From CAWKDC01 sp964383495 (lineage in GTDB: Bacteria > Pseudomonadota > Gammaproteobacteria > JABCZS01), in assembly GCA_964383495.1 (NCBI GenBank), contig CAYLHG010000001.1, positions 167,101 to 231,100 of the forward strand: DNA of 64,000 bases. Direction: 5' to 3'. The translations under genes were made by a program, and so were the position numbers. Below are positions 9,015 through 18,250 of this stretch, in pieces (the stretch's first letter is position 1; the number at the start of each line of letters is the position of its first letter). The notes under the pieces are model-generated. The model had not been told where the DNA came from and searched no databases. It saw nothing but the letters and a program-made list of their open reading frames with translations.

Positions 9015-9033
9015 GCGCGGGGGTTTTGATATA

Positions 9034-9699
9034 ATGAACATGTCCATAGCAACAAAAGCATTCGATGGTTCCTTGGCACTCGCCTGTGCCGGGATCATTG
9101 CATACAACACCTTATCAAGTTCCGGCATTGTAGAAGAAAACCAAAACCTAAAAGAATTAAGCTTTTTAGGCGGCGATGACATTATTGTAGGCGGATTGGT
9201 ATTTGCAACCGCCCTATTATTCTTCATCAGCAGTGCGCTAGAAGTGCGGCAAAATAAAATACAACAAAATGGCGTGCATCATAACAACGCGTTCACCGGG
9301 CTACAGGATCATGACCAATACGCTCGTATCGCTCTTGGATGTATATTGGCTCTGGGTGTATATGGAATAGTTGCTGGAGCTTTATCCTTAGCTGATGTAA
9401 ATTTCGACCAGGGATATCTCCCAGGTAATATGGGCTTAAACCCTGAATTGGACGCTACGGACTGGAAGCCATGGACTTACTTTGCGGTTTATACGTCCCT
9501 CTTTCTAATTGCAGGCTACCTATTGGCGGTGGATAAATCTGGGAGCGAACAACAGAAATCATCTAATAGAAGTGACAGTTTTGCAAACAACGATCCTGGT
9601 TCTGTTATGACTAAGTTAATCCCCTCCGCAGTAGGTGCGTGGGATGTGCCAAATACAAACAAGGAACAGAAAAAACCTTGGTACCAACGTTGGCGATGA
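9034..9699 (+). CDS. Orphan four-helix membrane protein (family member 1)
   Basis: Not a family I recognise. About 221 residues with four hydrophobic helices (starts near residues 9, 49, 103 and 147) and a polar, disordered C-terminal tail. Layout and several motifs match the tandem pair at 41824-43352: a YN after helix 1, an LG-x-x-D-x-I motif opening helix 2, YG(I/L)xxGxLS in helix 3, a G-Y/F-LP loop and an aromatic helix 4 start. It lacks their N-terminal LLSDKxxxDVRFM motif. Start ATG 9034 (or 9040) follows GGGGG, 19 bp after the carbamoyltransferase stop. Confidence 0.7.
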   Translation: MNMSIATKAFDGSLALACAGIIAYNTLSSSGIVEENQNLKELSFLGGDDIIVGGLVFATALLFFISSALEVRQNKIQQNGVHHNNAFTGLQDHDQYARIALGCILALGVYGIVAGALSLADVNFDQGYLPGNMGLNPELDATDWKPWTYFAVYTSLFLIAGYLLAVDKSGSEQQKSSNRSDSFANNDPGSVMTKLIPSAVGAWDVPNTNKEQKKPWYQRWR

Positions 9700-9718
9700 A
9701 TACTTAACGCTTACATTA

Positions 9719-10084
9719 CTACAACGTAAACGCATCCCTCACCCACTCTATCTCACCCGTTCCCAAACACACTGCCACTGCATCAAACCTTGCTGCACGT
9801 GTTTGGTAACATTCTGCCTGACATAAATAAAATTTTGCCACACGAATAATCTTCAACTGTTTTTTGCGATCAATTGTTTCTAACGGATGAACATCACGGT
9901 AATTTTCTCGCGCACGGACTTCTACAAACACCCACGCTTCACCGTCTTCCATAATCAAATCAACTTCCGCGCCGCACGCTTCAACATTGCGCTCCAACAA
10001 TTTCAAACCTTGGACCTCCAAATACCGTAAAGCTGCAGTTTCCGCCGCATACCCTATTTCTTTGGAAATAACCTTGTCGCTCAT
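9719..10084 (-). CDS. yraN: YraN family putative nuclease (UPF0102)
   Basis: 121-residue member of the YraN family, a predicted restriction-endonuclease-like fold. AAETAALRYLEVQGLKLLERN, GAEVDLIMEDGEAWVFVEVR (the D...E-x-V core) and the ending match the family in order. The cellular role is not firmly established. It overlaps lpoA by 4 nt (ATGA), keeping the common lpoA-yraN pair. Confidence 0.93.
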   Translation of the reverse strand: MSDKVISKEIGYAAETAALRYLEVQGLKLLERNVEACGAEVDLIMEDGEAWVFVEVRARENYRDVHPLETIDRKKQLKIIRVAKFYLCQAECYQTRAARFDAVAVCLGTGEIEWVRDAFTL

Positions 10085-11298
10085 TGTGCGCGGTCACTTA
10101 CTTTTGCAGGCACCCCACGTACAAATTGCGTGCAAGGTAAAGTACGTTGAACTTGCTGTTCATCATCCAACGTTAATACACCTGTTGCTCCATCAAATGC
10201 AAGATTACGTTGCGCCGCCATACGAGGTAACATTGGAATAATTTCATATGCATCTACACCCATCGCATATAAACGCATTTGTGGGCGCGGCTCGCTTGGC
10301 CATAATTGCACCACAGCATCATCAGGTGTGCCCATTTTGTGATGACGCGGTGTTTCAATCACCCATGGAATATCACAAAACGTAACACCATCTAAATCAT
10401 GATCCGCTTTAGGATTGGGAGCACCATTATATACACTTGCTGTTGCGTAAACAGGCCAATATCCTGCAAAGTAAAACCGCAATAAAGGCGGAATTTGGCG
10501 CGCTTCAAACGGCATTGCTGCCATGAATACCATATCAACATCATCTCGTGGTTTTAATACAAACGGGGCTGCTGTTTTTGTGCGCATGGCTTTATCCATG
10601 GCCGCCATTTCTGCTTCTGTAATATGTAGCGCTGATTTTACCACTTCAGATAAATTATCTCGCGTTGAGAAAAACACAACCTCCCGTATTTCGCCTCCTT
10701 CGCGATTAAAGGCTGCTTTAAATGCACTGGCTACACGTCTTCCCCATGAACCTTCTTGTATAAACAAGAGCGCGCTTCGCTTACCGTTTGCATAAGCCAC
10801 TTTTGCTGCTTGAAAAGCTTCATCTTCAGGGGAAAGGCCAAATTGGTATAACACTTTTGAATCAAGATCCAGCGAATTCAATGCCAAAATAGGCACACGA
10901 GGATCTCCCGCTTTCATTAATATTTCCAGTGCAGGCTTGGTTAAAGGCCCTACAATAAATTCTGCGCCTTGCGCTAATGCTTTTTGATATGCATTTAAAA
11001 TATTTCTATCGCCTTGTGTATCAATCACCGTAATCGCAGGAAGCCCTGTTGATCTTGTTTTTGCATCTACATAATAAGCGGCGAAAAAGCCATCTCGAAC
11101 TGCTTGCCCCTGTGCTTTTAAATCACCCTGCAAAGGCAATAATAAGGCAACACGTTTTGGGTAGGTTAATGCATCTGCTGCCGCAGTAAAATCATTTTCG
11201 CCAGGAGTCGGTACTGTTTGACAAGCAGATAATGCAAAAAGCAGACAACCCATCATGAAGCATGATAAAATGCGCGAAATTCGGTAAAATCCTTCCAT
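10081..11298 (-). CDS. lpoA: LpoA-like penicillin-binding protein activator (short form)
   Basis: Outer-membrane lipoprotein that activates PBP1A. A signal peptide ends in the lipobox LSAC (Cys26). The rest is a periplasmic-binding-type fold: VALLLPLQGDLKAQGQAVRDGF, EFIVGPLTKPALEIL, VDMVFMAAMPFEARQIPPLLRFY. At 405 residues it corresponds to the C-terminal domain of E. coli LpoA; the N-terminal helical TPR-like domain is absent. AGGAG precedes the start. Only 25 bp separate it from the divergent rsmI start. Confidence 0.9.
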   Translation of the reverse strand: MEGFYRISRILSCFMMGCLLFALSACQTVPTPGENDFTAAADALTYPKRVALLLPLQGDLKAQGQAVRDGFFAAYYVDAKTRSTGLPAITVIDTQGDRNILNAYQKALAQGAEFIVGPLTKPALEILMKAGDPRVPILALNSLDLDSKVLYQFGLSPEDEAFQAAKVAYANGKRSALLFIQEGSWGRRVASAFKAAFNREGGEIREVVFFSTRDNLSEVVKSALHITEAEMAAMDKAMRTKTAAPFVLKPRDDVDMVFMAAMPFEARQIPPLLRFYFAGYWPVYATASVYNGAPNPKADHDLDGVTFCDIPWVIETPRHHKMGTPDDAVVQLWPSEPRPQMRLYAMGVDAYEIIPMLPRMAAQRNLAFDGATGVLTLDDEQQVQRTLPCTQFVRGVPAKVSDRAQ

Positions 11299-11323
11299 AA
11301 CTTACTCCTATGAGTGGCAAATA

Positions 11324-12157
11324 ATGGCAGAAAAAGGCACGTTGTACATTGTGGCGACCCCTATCGGTAATTTGGAAGACATTACCCAGCGGGCACAACA
11401 CATTTTACACCAGGTTGACGCAATTGTGGCGGAAGACACTCGCCATACGGGACATTTATTAAAACATTTAGGGATTCAACGCCCTTTAATAGCTTACCAT
11501 GCTCATAACGAGCATGACAAAACAAATTTTTTGTTAGAAAAACTCTCAGCAGGAGAATCGCTGGCTTTAGTCAGTGATGCAGGAACGCCCTTAATTAGCG
11601 ATCCCGGCTTTCCTTTAGTTCGCGCGGCACAAGAAGCAGGCATCTCGGTCGTTCCTATTCCAGGCGCTTGTGCATTGGTTACAGCGCTTTGTGCTTCTGG
11701 CCTTCCTGCGCTTCCTTTTTATTTTGCCGGTTTTTTATCGCCTAAAAAAGGAGCTCGGGACGCGGAGTTAGAATCTTTAAAATCTTTGGATGCAACATTA
11801 ATTTTTTACGAAGCGCCACACAGAATATTAGACACTTTGCAGGCCATGCATGCGGTGCTGGGAAATCGAATGGCTTGTTTGGCGCGCGAGCTTACCAAAC
11901 AATTTGAAACCGTGATTCGCGCCCCACTTGAGGTGTTAGTATCAAAAGTAGAGCAAGATGCGCATCAACAAAAAGGGGAAATGGTATTATTAGTGGAGGG
12001 GAGCACAAAGAATAAGGATGATACCGATTCAGATAGGATCTTATCCATTTTGCTCAAAGAATTACCTGTAAAGCAAGCAGTAAGTTTATGTGTTGAAATC
12101 ACTGGCGAAGCAAAGAATGTGTTGTATAAGAAGGCCATTGAGATCACCGGAAATTGA
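11324..12157 (+). CDS. rsmI: 16S rRNA (cytidine(1402)-2'-O)-methyltransferase RsmI
   Basis: Adds the 2'-O-methyl group to C1402, the same nucleotide modified by RsmH at the other end of this window. The N-terminus GTLYIVATPIGNLEDIT, EDTRHTGHLL, LVSDAGTPLISDPG and the P-loop-like GAC(A)LVTALCASGLP are all family hallmarks of the tetrapyrrole methylase fold. 277 residues, normal. No clear ribosome site precedes ATG 11324. It is divergent from lpoA as in other gammaproteobacteria. Confidence 0.96.
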   Translation: MAEKGTLYIVATPIGNLEDITQRAQHILHQVDAIVAEDTRHTGHLLKHLGIQRPLIAYHAHNEHDKTNFLLEKLSAGESLALVSDAGTPLISDPGFPLVRAAQEAGISVVPIPGACALVTALCASGLPALPFYFAGFLSPKKGARDAELESLKSLDATLIFYEAPHRILDTLQAMHAVLGNRMACLARELTKQFETVIRAPLEVLVSKVEQDAHQQKGEMVLLVEGSTKNKDDTDSDRILSILLKELPVKQAVSLCVEITGEAKNVLYKKAIEITGN

Positions 12158-12198
12158 AAATAACCGTTCAGAGGGTAATCTAAACTTCCGGTGAACGG
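12145..12198 (+). terminator. Two overlapping stem options at the rsmI end
   Basis: CACCGGAA (12145-12152) can pair with TTCCGGTG (12186-12193), while CCGTTCA (12164-12170) can pair with TGAACGG (12192-12198). The two stems share bases and exclude each other. The rsmI stop lies in the loop of the first. No clear U-tract follows, so terminator is only one reading. Confidence 0.35.
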
Positions 12199-12344
12199 CT
12201 ATATTTGAGGCAAGGTTTATAAATAACATGAGCATTTCGACGATGGATTTTAGCGCGAGATTGCCCAAAGAGAGCCGTTCGCATAGCTGTACTAACGCTT
12301 ACGATTGAAATGATTGCGACACAAAAAATCATCTGTCTCTAGGT

Positions 12345-12373
12345 GTAGAGGCGCATAATATGCGCGCCCCTAC
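12345..12373. repeat. CCCCTAC-ended palindrome
   Basis: GTAGAGGCGCATA pairs with TATGCGCGCCCCTAC with one bulge. It touches the stop of the minus-strand gene at 12370 and probably acts as its transcript end. Related in sequence to repeats at 7202 and 30795. Confidence 0.5.
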
Positions 12374-13227
12374 GGAGAAATCTCAATCTGGCTATTATTT
12401 TCTTTACCACTTGATGACTGACTGCCCATACTAAGCCTGACTGGTTTCCGAGGGCTAGGATATTGTTGCGCAGATACATTTGAGCCGACAGCTGAGAGAG
12501 GAGTAGCATCAACAACCCCCGTGTCGCCTCTACTCAATTCGGTGATAAGATGTAATGGAGAACGACGCAATGGAGGGGGTGAATGCAAATGCATTGTGCT
12601 GCTTGCATTGCTATTATCTAGCCCCTCTGGTTGCTGGAATGCATCTTCCGCCGCTGCTAAGTCTTGATCACGCTCTTCATCTTCTTTTCTTCGCGCATCC
12701 TCCTCTGCAAAACCATAAAAATAATCTGAAGAACTCAACGACTTCGCTGGTGAATATTTTAAATTCTCAGAATTTTTAGCTTTAGGGGCTAAGGGACCCG
12801 AAGAAGCATCTCCAAGCAAGGGAGCGACTGCTGGAACGAGGGAATCAGGATCTGAGATAATGGTATCATTATTCGTGCGGTGCCCAGAAACATCGGCAGC
12901 ACCTTGTACCATATTTCTCACTGATAAATTTGTAATATTGGCATTACCAACAATAACACTTTCGTCCACTTCGAGGGGCATTGTACCCCACAGACTTTGA
13001 ATCCATACGCCTAACGCACGCACGCCGCTAAAAAAGTATGGAAGCGCAATCATGCTCACTACTGCAGATACAGCAGCTATTGTTGCTGCAATAGGAAGTG
13101 AAACAGAAAAAAACCATACCGCAACAAATGCTGCTGCTGCAGCAGCCAAAGTCACAGCAACATAATAAAGCCAGTGAGGACGGCTTTCCTGTACTAGTGC
13201 TTGTGCCTGCGTTTGTGGAGCTCCCAT
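12370..13227 (-). CDS. Orphan two-helix membrane protein with disordered C-terminus
   Basis: No family recognised. 285 residues. Two hydrophobic helices at about residues 18-65 (Ala/Val-rich, then IALPYFFSGV) are followed by about 200 polar residues rich in Ser, Pro, Asn, Asp and Glu with little predicted order. It starts 1 nt after the stop of the gene at 13229 (minus strand), so both are one transcription unit. The layout resembles host-directed or envelope proteins of intracellular bacteria, but no secretion signal can be demonstrated from sequence. Confidence 0.65.
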   Translation of the reverse strand: MGAPQTQAQALVQESRPHWLYYVAVTLAAAAAAFVAVWFFSVSLPIAATIAAVSAVVSMIALPYFFSGVRALGVWIQSLWGTMPLEVDESVIVGNANITNLSVRNMVQGAADVSGHRTNNDTIISDPDSLVPAVAPLLGDASSGPLAPKAKNSENLKYSPAKSLSSSDYFYGFAEEDARRKEDEERDQDLAAAEDAFQQPEGLDNSNASSTMHLHSPPPLRRSPLHLITELSRGDTGVVDATPLSAVGSNVSAQQYPSPRKPVRLSMGSQSSSGKENNSQIEISP

Positions 13228-13228
13228 A

Positions 13229-14599
13229 CTAAATCCTCCTCGGTTGTTGTCTTTCGCGCTTTTCTTTCAAAAATGAATAATTCGTTTCTAACTCTCTAAG
13301 GTATTGCACAAACCTTGATGAGACAGCTGATTTGCTATCGTAAGGTAATAACGATGTGCCATCTTGATTGGTTAGCATGTTTGCGATCCGCGAATATTTT
13401 GCATAAATTGCGGTCACGCAGATAATATCACTATTCCTTTGTGCTGCTGTTGCATCAACTGAGGAAGCTGTTAGCATGTTTTCTTTGTCATGAGTTTGAA
13501 CAGTAGGCTCTACCGAAGTTTGCTTCAAACGCGCAGCAACATCATCTGGAACACGCAAAGGTATTCGATCAGGTATATCAGCATCTTTTCTTAAAATAAC
13601 ACCCTGATCACATGCTTTTTTCACATGACGCTGGACATCCAAAGATTTAAATACTGAATAATCGCCCAATATTTCATCTATTGCTACAGAAGGGTTTTTT
13701 TCCTGACAGAATAATGCAGAAATCATCTTCCACAACAATACAACATTTGTTTGAGATTTTTTCTGAAGCTCGTAATTATATTGCAAAGTCAATAAAGCAA
13801 CCAAAAAAAGCTTGGAGGGGTTCCAATCATGGCTCATACCAAGCATAGAATGCAACATATTCTCAGGGGGTTTACCCTCCCTCACCCTTTGGCTCGCTGT
13901 TGTTTTTCCTGACTGGCCATCTTCTTGATATTGCCTCATAGTTTCTAGCAATGCTTCATTTTGTTTTTTTTGTTTCTCCGCATCGTCAGCCATTTGCGCA
14001 AATACTTTTTGAGCACCCATCGTTACCTCTTGATAGGCAAGCGCTGTATTAGATAAAAAACTAAACGCATAGCGCAATTCACCCAGAATTTCATTTAAAT
14101 AAACAAGCGCTTCACCTTTTGTTTTCCTGTCCTGAATATTATAAACAGATGATATGGCAAGCGATGCGCAAGCATAAGCATCTTTAGGAATATTTTGGTT
14201 GTGAACATTCTGCAATGAAAAAGTTTTTCTCAATTTATCTAGCGCAGGATCGTTAATCTTCTCAAGCAATTTCTGAACAGCACCGATTATGTTAGCAATG
14301 AGTTGCACACTGCTTTCTTTGTTCGAATTAATATTTGCATCTAGCGAAGATTTTAATGCGTGAAAATATGCATACGCTATCCAAAATTTTTCCTCATTTT
14401 TATCATCTTCATATTTTGTCAGCACCGCCATCATTTTTCTGGGGGAAATTTTTGTTTTCTTTTCGTCGGTATAAACATCTTCACTTAATAGCGAGGCATA
14501 TAAGCTACTCATCTCAATATGGCTCAACCCTGCATGAACCTCATGTTGATCTACTAAATTATGGTGTGACTGACTTTGTGAAGAAAAAAAACTAAACAT
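13229..14599 (-). CDS. Orphan helical cytosolic protein
   Basis: No family recognised. 456 residues, largely alpha-helical, hydrophilic, with no signal peptide. The first 25 residues are Ser/His/Gln-rich. A Gln/Lys/Glu coiled-coil stretch lies near residues 205-235 (AEKQKKQNEALLETMRQYQ) and the C-terminus is basic. It leads a two-gene minus-strand unit divergent from the effector gene. It could be a secreted effector, a chaperone/adaptor for the neighbour, or unrelated cargo of the same insert. Confidence 0.65.
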   Translation of the reverse strand: MFSFFSSQSQSHHNLVDQHEVHAGLSHIEMSSLYASLLSEDVYTDEKKTKISPRKMMAVLTKYEDDKNEEKFWIAYAYFHALKSSLDANINSNKESSVQLIANIIGAVQKLLEKINDPALDKLRKTFSLQNVHNQNIPKDAYACASLAISSVYNIQDRKTKGEALVYLNEILGELRYAFSFLSNTALAYQEVTMGAQKVFAQMADDAEKQKKQNEALLETMRQYQEDGQSGKTTASQRVREGKPPENMLHSMLGMSHDWNPSKLFLVALLTLQYNYELQKKSQTNVVLLWKMISALFCQEKNPSVAIDEILGDYSVFKSLDVQRHVKKACDQGVILRKDADIPDRIPLRVPDDVAARLKQTSVEPTVQTHDKENMLTASSVDATAAQRNSDIICVTAIYAKYSRIANMLTNQDGTSLLPYDSKSAVSSRFVQYLRELETNYSFLKEKRERQQPRRI

Positions 14600-14708
14600 C
14601 TATCCTGCCCCTGCTTCTGTAAATTAGGCATAGGCTATCACACTCTCTTAATGCCACACAATACCAAATTGGTGATGCCTTGCATAAAAGAAATTAATAT
14701 TTGTTTAA

Positions 14709-14740
14709 GCTTACAAGCTAACACTTGTTAGTTTATAAGC
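14709..14740. promoter_or_regulatory. Nested inverted repeat in the divergent gap before the effector
   Basis: CTAACA/TGTTAG around CT is nested inside GCTTA/TAAGC. It lies in the 294-bp AT-rich gap between the divergent genes at 14599 and 14894, about 43 bp upstream of the effector -35. Operator-like; nothing else in the gap beyond the promoter below. Confidence 0.4.
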
Positions 14741-14782
14741 AAAATATATTGATATCCCTTCAAAATAATGAAGTAAATATTA

Positions 14783-14811
14783 TTGACAGGCTACCTCCTC
14801 CTCAGTATGAT
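14783..14811 (+). promoter_or_regulatory. Sigma70 promoter of the effector gene
   Basis: TTGACA at 14783-14788, exactly 17 bp, then TATGAT at 14806-14811. Transcription would begin near 14818, leaving a leader of about 75 nt. This rules out any protein start at or before 14783. Confidence 0.75.
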
Positions 14812-14893
14812 TTTTCCTAAAAACAACGAGAAGATAGAGATGCAGCGGGGCGCGTTTTGCGTAAGTCCTGTAGAAGAAAATTCAGGAGTGAAC

Positions 14894-17800
14894 ATGGCCA
14901 CTGTTATCTTCACCAATGGCGTACTTTATATTAACGACGAGCCTGTTATTCATGAAGGGTCTGAAGGCTTTGGAGAAATGCAACAACTTTGTTGGGTTCG
15001 CGTGGGGGATCAACGCATTATTCAACCCGTCACTACGCGCGTTTACGCAAAAGATTTAGAAAATTTATCCAATGTGACAGTAGACGGTTATCGCGTTGCA
15101 ACCATTAAATCTTATTTCAAAAAAAGCTATGGTGATGAACATACCGAAGGGGGCGTAAAGAGTGGCACCAAAGGTGGTCCCGCTTACTTCACTACCGCCT
15201 CCCCTAACGTATCTGTAAAAGGCAACCACATTGTGCGACGTGGAGATTTAATCATTGCTAATAACGGTAATTCAGAGCCAGGCGCTTGGCAAGAAAATCT
15301 TCCTGCAGCACCTGCTTTTGCACAAAAATTAATATCAACTCCTCTACACTCTAATGCGTTGCCAAAAAAAATTAACATCAATATATTAATGTCTCCTCAT
15401 CACGAACAAACGGATCTCCCTTTCCAACGCGCATTACTTGCAACACCGGATGAACAAAAAAAATATTATCGCGAAGCATTAGGAGGAACGAAAAACAAAA
15501 ATACTATTACTTATGATATTGATGTGGACAATTCATCATTATTTACTATAAAAGAATGTTTGAACGATCCACTGGAAGGTTTATTAGAAATTGAATTAGG
15601 GAAAGCAAGCCCTTCACACGAAATAACATTACTTGCAACCGACTTAAAATTATTACACTCGCACGATAATGATATACGGCATATCGGCCCTCTTCACCGA
15701 TATACCTGGCTTTATTTATTTAAAGATAATTATCTATGGAGAGAATTCCAATATTTGCAATTACATCGTAACGTTTGTGAAATTAATTTAAAACAGCATG
15801 AAGGGAAAGATGAGCGCAGTTCTTCTGCGCGCATTCATCGAGGAATATTATTAACCTTGAGCGACAGCGAAGGAGAACATGAATATCATTATGTTGTTTC
15901 TCCTGTGCAATGGACATGGAAAGAAATAGAAAAAATGGGAGGCATTCTTCCAGGCGAAAAATCTACATCCGTGACAGCACGACAAGAAAAACGGCTTTAT
16001 AAACTTAATTTAAAATCGTTGATGTCTGCCAATACAGTCACACCCGATTACCAATGCTCAGGCAATATTGCTTGGATGCGTTATGAAGAGGAAGCATTAG
16101 CCGCACACATGCATCCAAAAGACATACTATACCGCTACCCGCACCCTGCATTGGCCGTGATTTACGTAAGAGACCCCTTAAATAATGCACTCAATTTAGC
16201 CAAAAATATCACTGAACGTTTCAACACTCATTTGGCTTTTTTGGCTAAAAATGAAGATTTATATCACGCTGCCAAATTAGTAGGTGATGTATTAACCTCT
16301 TTTGATAAACAGGGGGAAGATTACCGCAAACATGTGAGGGATGAAGGAAGGTTGAGGCACATTCCCATGTATGAAAAAACAGTGAAAGAATATACCGAAT
16401 TCATGGAAAAATCTGTACCTGGATTAATTGAATACATCAAACAAGCAAAAGAAAAGCACGCCTGGGACCATTTTTTAATGGATGATAGCAATGCATCAGA
16501 AGAAGCATCCGATTTATTAAAAAAAGAAGCGCACTATTGGATGACAATAGGTTTTGCGTTAAACCAAAGTGACGCAGGGCAAGATTTTTTAGGTCAATTG
16601 CTCATGGATGATACAAGCCCATTGCAACGAACACTCGCCCGACTTGAAAAATATGTACTGGATAGAAGCTTGCGAGACATTGTGATCGGGCTTTCAGAAG
16701 TATGCGGCACAGCAGCAGCACGCTTTGAGGGTGGAATGAAAAAAATCGTGGATTGGCTGCAGAGTTTTGTTAGCGATTTAGGAAAAATCGAGCTCATGGA
16801 AGTACCGTTAAGCATGATACTAGCGCCTCAGCGAGCGAAGCACGAACCGTTACTATTAGAACCTCACAGCAGCGTATATGGGCCGACAGGAGAAGAGCTT
16901 CTCTATCACAGCAAAGAAGAGCGGGAGATATTTGAGCCACGCAGTATGTATGATTCTGCTGTCGATAAAATTCATTACCGAGAAAGAACCGCAGTGAATG
17001 TGAAGGTGATCGCGTGGGCTGGAGAAATGCTACAACAAACGCGCGTTGAGTCTAAATTAGGTGTAGCTGTAAAGGGCGAAAATGGTGTAGGTGTGAAAGT
17101 AGGAACAGCAGCAGATGGTAAAATTTCCAATCTTGCTGAAATAGATAAAGAAAGAATGCCGAATGTGATTAGATTATTTACGGCGCTGAGTGCGTTGAAT
17201 ACGGTACAGATTTATCAAGAAATAAAACGTAGAAAGCCAGAGTTACTTTCAACAGAGCAAGGATGGATATATGCAGAATTCATCGGCGCGTTATCAGAAA
17301 CGTTATATTTTGCAACGAGATTTACGGGGCATACGTTGTATCAAGCGTGTCGGTTGGAGTGGAAAAGTAAAGGTTTATTCATTCATTATATGTCTCTAGT
17401 TGGATTAAGTGCAGGCCTTATCGTAGATGGCGCAAAAATGTCTCAAGCTTTACAATCCGGAGCAACTGGACTTCTTGTTGGACATGGATTTAATTTTACT
17501 GCTGGCTTAATAGAGCTTGCTCTGCTTTTCTCTGATTTCAAATTTTTTCGAACTCTTCTTAGTTTTGCTCCCATATCTCTTACAATTCCAGCTTTTGTAT
17601 GTTTAGTCATCGGAACGTTAGTTGTGTGGTATTTTACCAAGAATGAATGGGAAGAATGGCTTTTTCAATCCCCTTGGGGAACAGCAGATAACCATGAAAC
17701 CACTTACACCAAAACGATTCAAAAATTGTTAGATATTCTCACGCTTATTTATGTAGCGGATATTAGCTATCAAGATTTGAGTTTAAATGAAAAAGTAGCA

Positions 17801-18250
17801 GAATGGGCGCGGATTTCCGCAGATAGTCCCAGCGAATTAATTTCAATTACTCACCCTACACACGAAATACTCATCCACAGCCCTATTCATTTAACTTTTT
17901 ACATTCAAAAAATGGAAGATACACACATCGTCACACAACTCTTTAAAATACATCGGGAAAACAAAAAAATTACTGCCATCGAAAGGTGGCATTATCAACA
18001 ATATAACGAAAGCAAAGAAGGGATTCATGTGATGAGATTAGGGTTGCCGGCTAAAATACTAGCCAACACATGGGAAAAATTAATATTCAGCATCAAATAT
18101 TACACCATGAAAGAAGGCTATACAACGCTTTTAGAATCCAAAAACTATCGTATCGAATATGATTTTGCTTACTACCAATACAAGGCAACATTAGTGGATG
18201 AGTATAAGCCTTACGGAGGGATCCATGAAGATCAGCAATCTAATCCATAA
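14894..18250 (+). CDS. Large effector with PAAR-like (DUF4150) N-terminus and late membrane region
   Basis: 1118 residues from ATG 14894, which has AGGAG at 7 nt. Residues 1-130 fit the PAAR-like DUF4150 domain found on type VI secretion cargo: the order GDEHTEGGVKSG, GGPAYFTTAS, GNHIVRRGDLIIANNGN matches the GDE-PG-GV-SG / GPA-F / G-GD-N-N pattern of that family. Residues about 130-820 are mostly helical with no recognised enzyme motif. Three hydrophobic segments cluster at about 828-914, followed by about 200 soluble residues. This layout recalls pore-forming type VI toxins of the VasX/BTH_I2691 kind. Its 3' end overlaps the candidate immunity gene. No vgrG or type VI structural gene lies in the window. 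Confidence 0.75.
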   Translation: MATVIFTNGVLYINDEPVIHEGSEGFGEMQQLCWVRVGDQRIIQPVTTRVYAKDLENLSNVTVDGYRVATIKSYFKKSYGDEHTEGGVKSGTKGGPAYFTTASPNVSVKGNHIVRRGDLIIANNGNSEPGAWQENLPAAPAFAQKLISTPLHSNALPKKININILMSPHHEQTDLPFQRALLATPDEQKKYYREALGGTKNKNTITYDIDVDNSSLFTIKECLNDPLEGLLEIELGKASPSHEITLLATDLKLLHSHDNDIRHIGPLHRYTWLYLFKDNYLWREFQYLQLHRNVCEINLKQHEGKDERSSSARIHRGILLTLSDSEGEHEYHYVVSPVQWTWKEIEKMGGILPGEKSTSVTARQEKRLYKLNLKSLMSANTVTPDYQCSGNIAWMRYEEEALAAHMHPKDILYRYPHPALAVIYVRDPLNNALNLAKNITERFNTHLAFLAKNEDLYHAAKLVGDVLTSFDKQGEDYRKHVRDEGRLRHIPMYEKTVKEYTEFMEKSVPGLIEYIKQAKEKHAWDHFLMDDSNASEEASDLLKKEAHYWMTIGFALNQSDAGQDFLGQLLMDDTSPLQRTLARLEKYVLDRSLRDIVIGLSEVCGTAAARFEGGMKKIVDWLQSFVSDLGKIELMEVPLSMILAPQRAKHEPLLLEPHSSVYGPTGEELLYHSKEEREIFEPRSMYDSAVDKIHYRERTAVNVKVIAWAGEMLQQTRVESKLGVAVKGENGVGVKVGTAADGKISNLAEIDKERMPNVIRLFTALSALNTVQIYQEIKRRKPELLSTEQGWIYAEFIGALSETLYFATRFTGHTLYQACRLEWKSKGLFIHYMSLVGLSAGLIVDGAKMSQALQSGATGLLVGHGFNFTAGLIELALLFSDFKFFRTLLSFAPISLTIPAFVCLVIGTLVVWYFTKNEWEEWLFQSPWGTADNHETTYTKTIQKLLDILTLIYVADISYQDLSLNEKVAEWARISADSPSELISITHPTHEILIHSPIHLTFYIQKMEDTHIVTQLFKIHRENKKITAIERWHYQQYNESKEGIHVMRLGLPAKILANTWEKLIFSIKYYTMKEGYTTLLESKNYRIEYDFAYYQYKATLVDEYKPYGGIHEDQQSNP

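Noticed and set aside
12158..12369. RNase P RNA gene after rsmI
   Set aside because: rnpB often follows rsmI in gammaproteobacteria, but none of its conserved core sequences are present in this short gap.
12345..12373. dif site (GCGCATAATATGCGC looks dif-like)
   Set aside because: Only the central TAAT resembles dif; the XerC/XerD arms are absent and the sequence is a plain palindrome.
14783..14893. Upstream extension of the effector gene from a TTG at 14783
   Set aside because: The TTG is part of a TTGACA -35 element with a TATGAT -10 17 bp on; the PAAR-like domain begins at ATG 14894, which has AGGAG in place.
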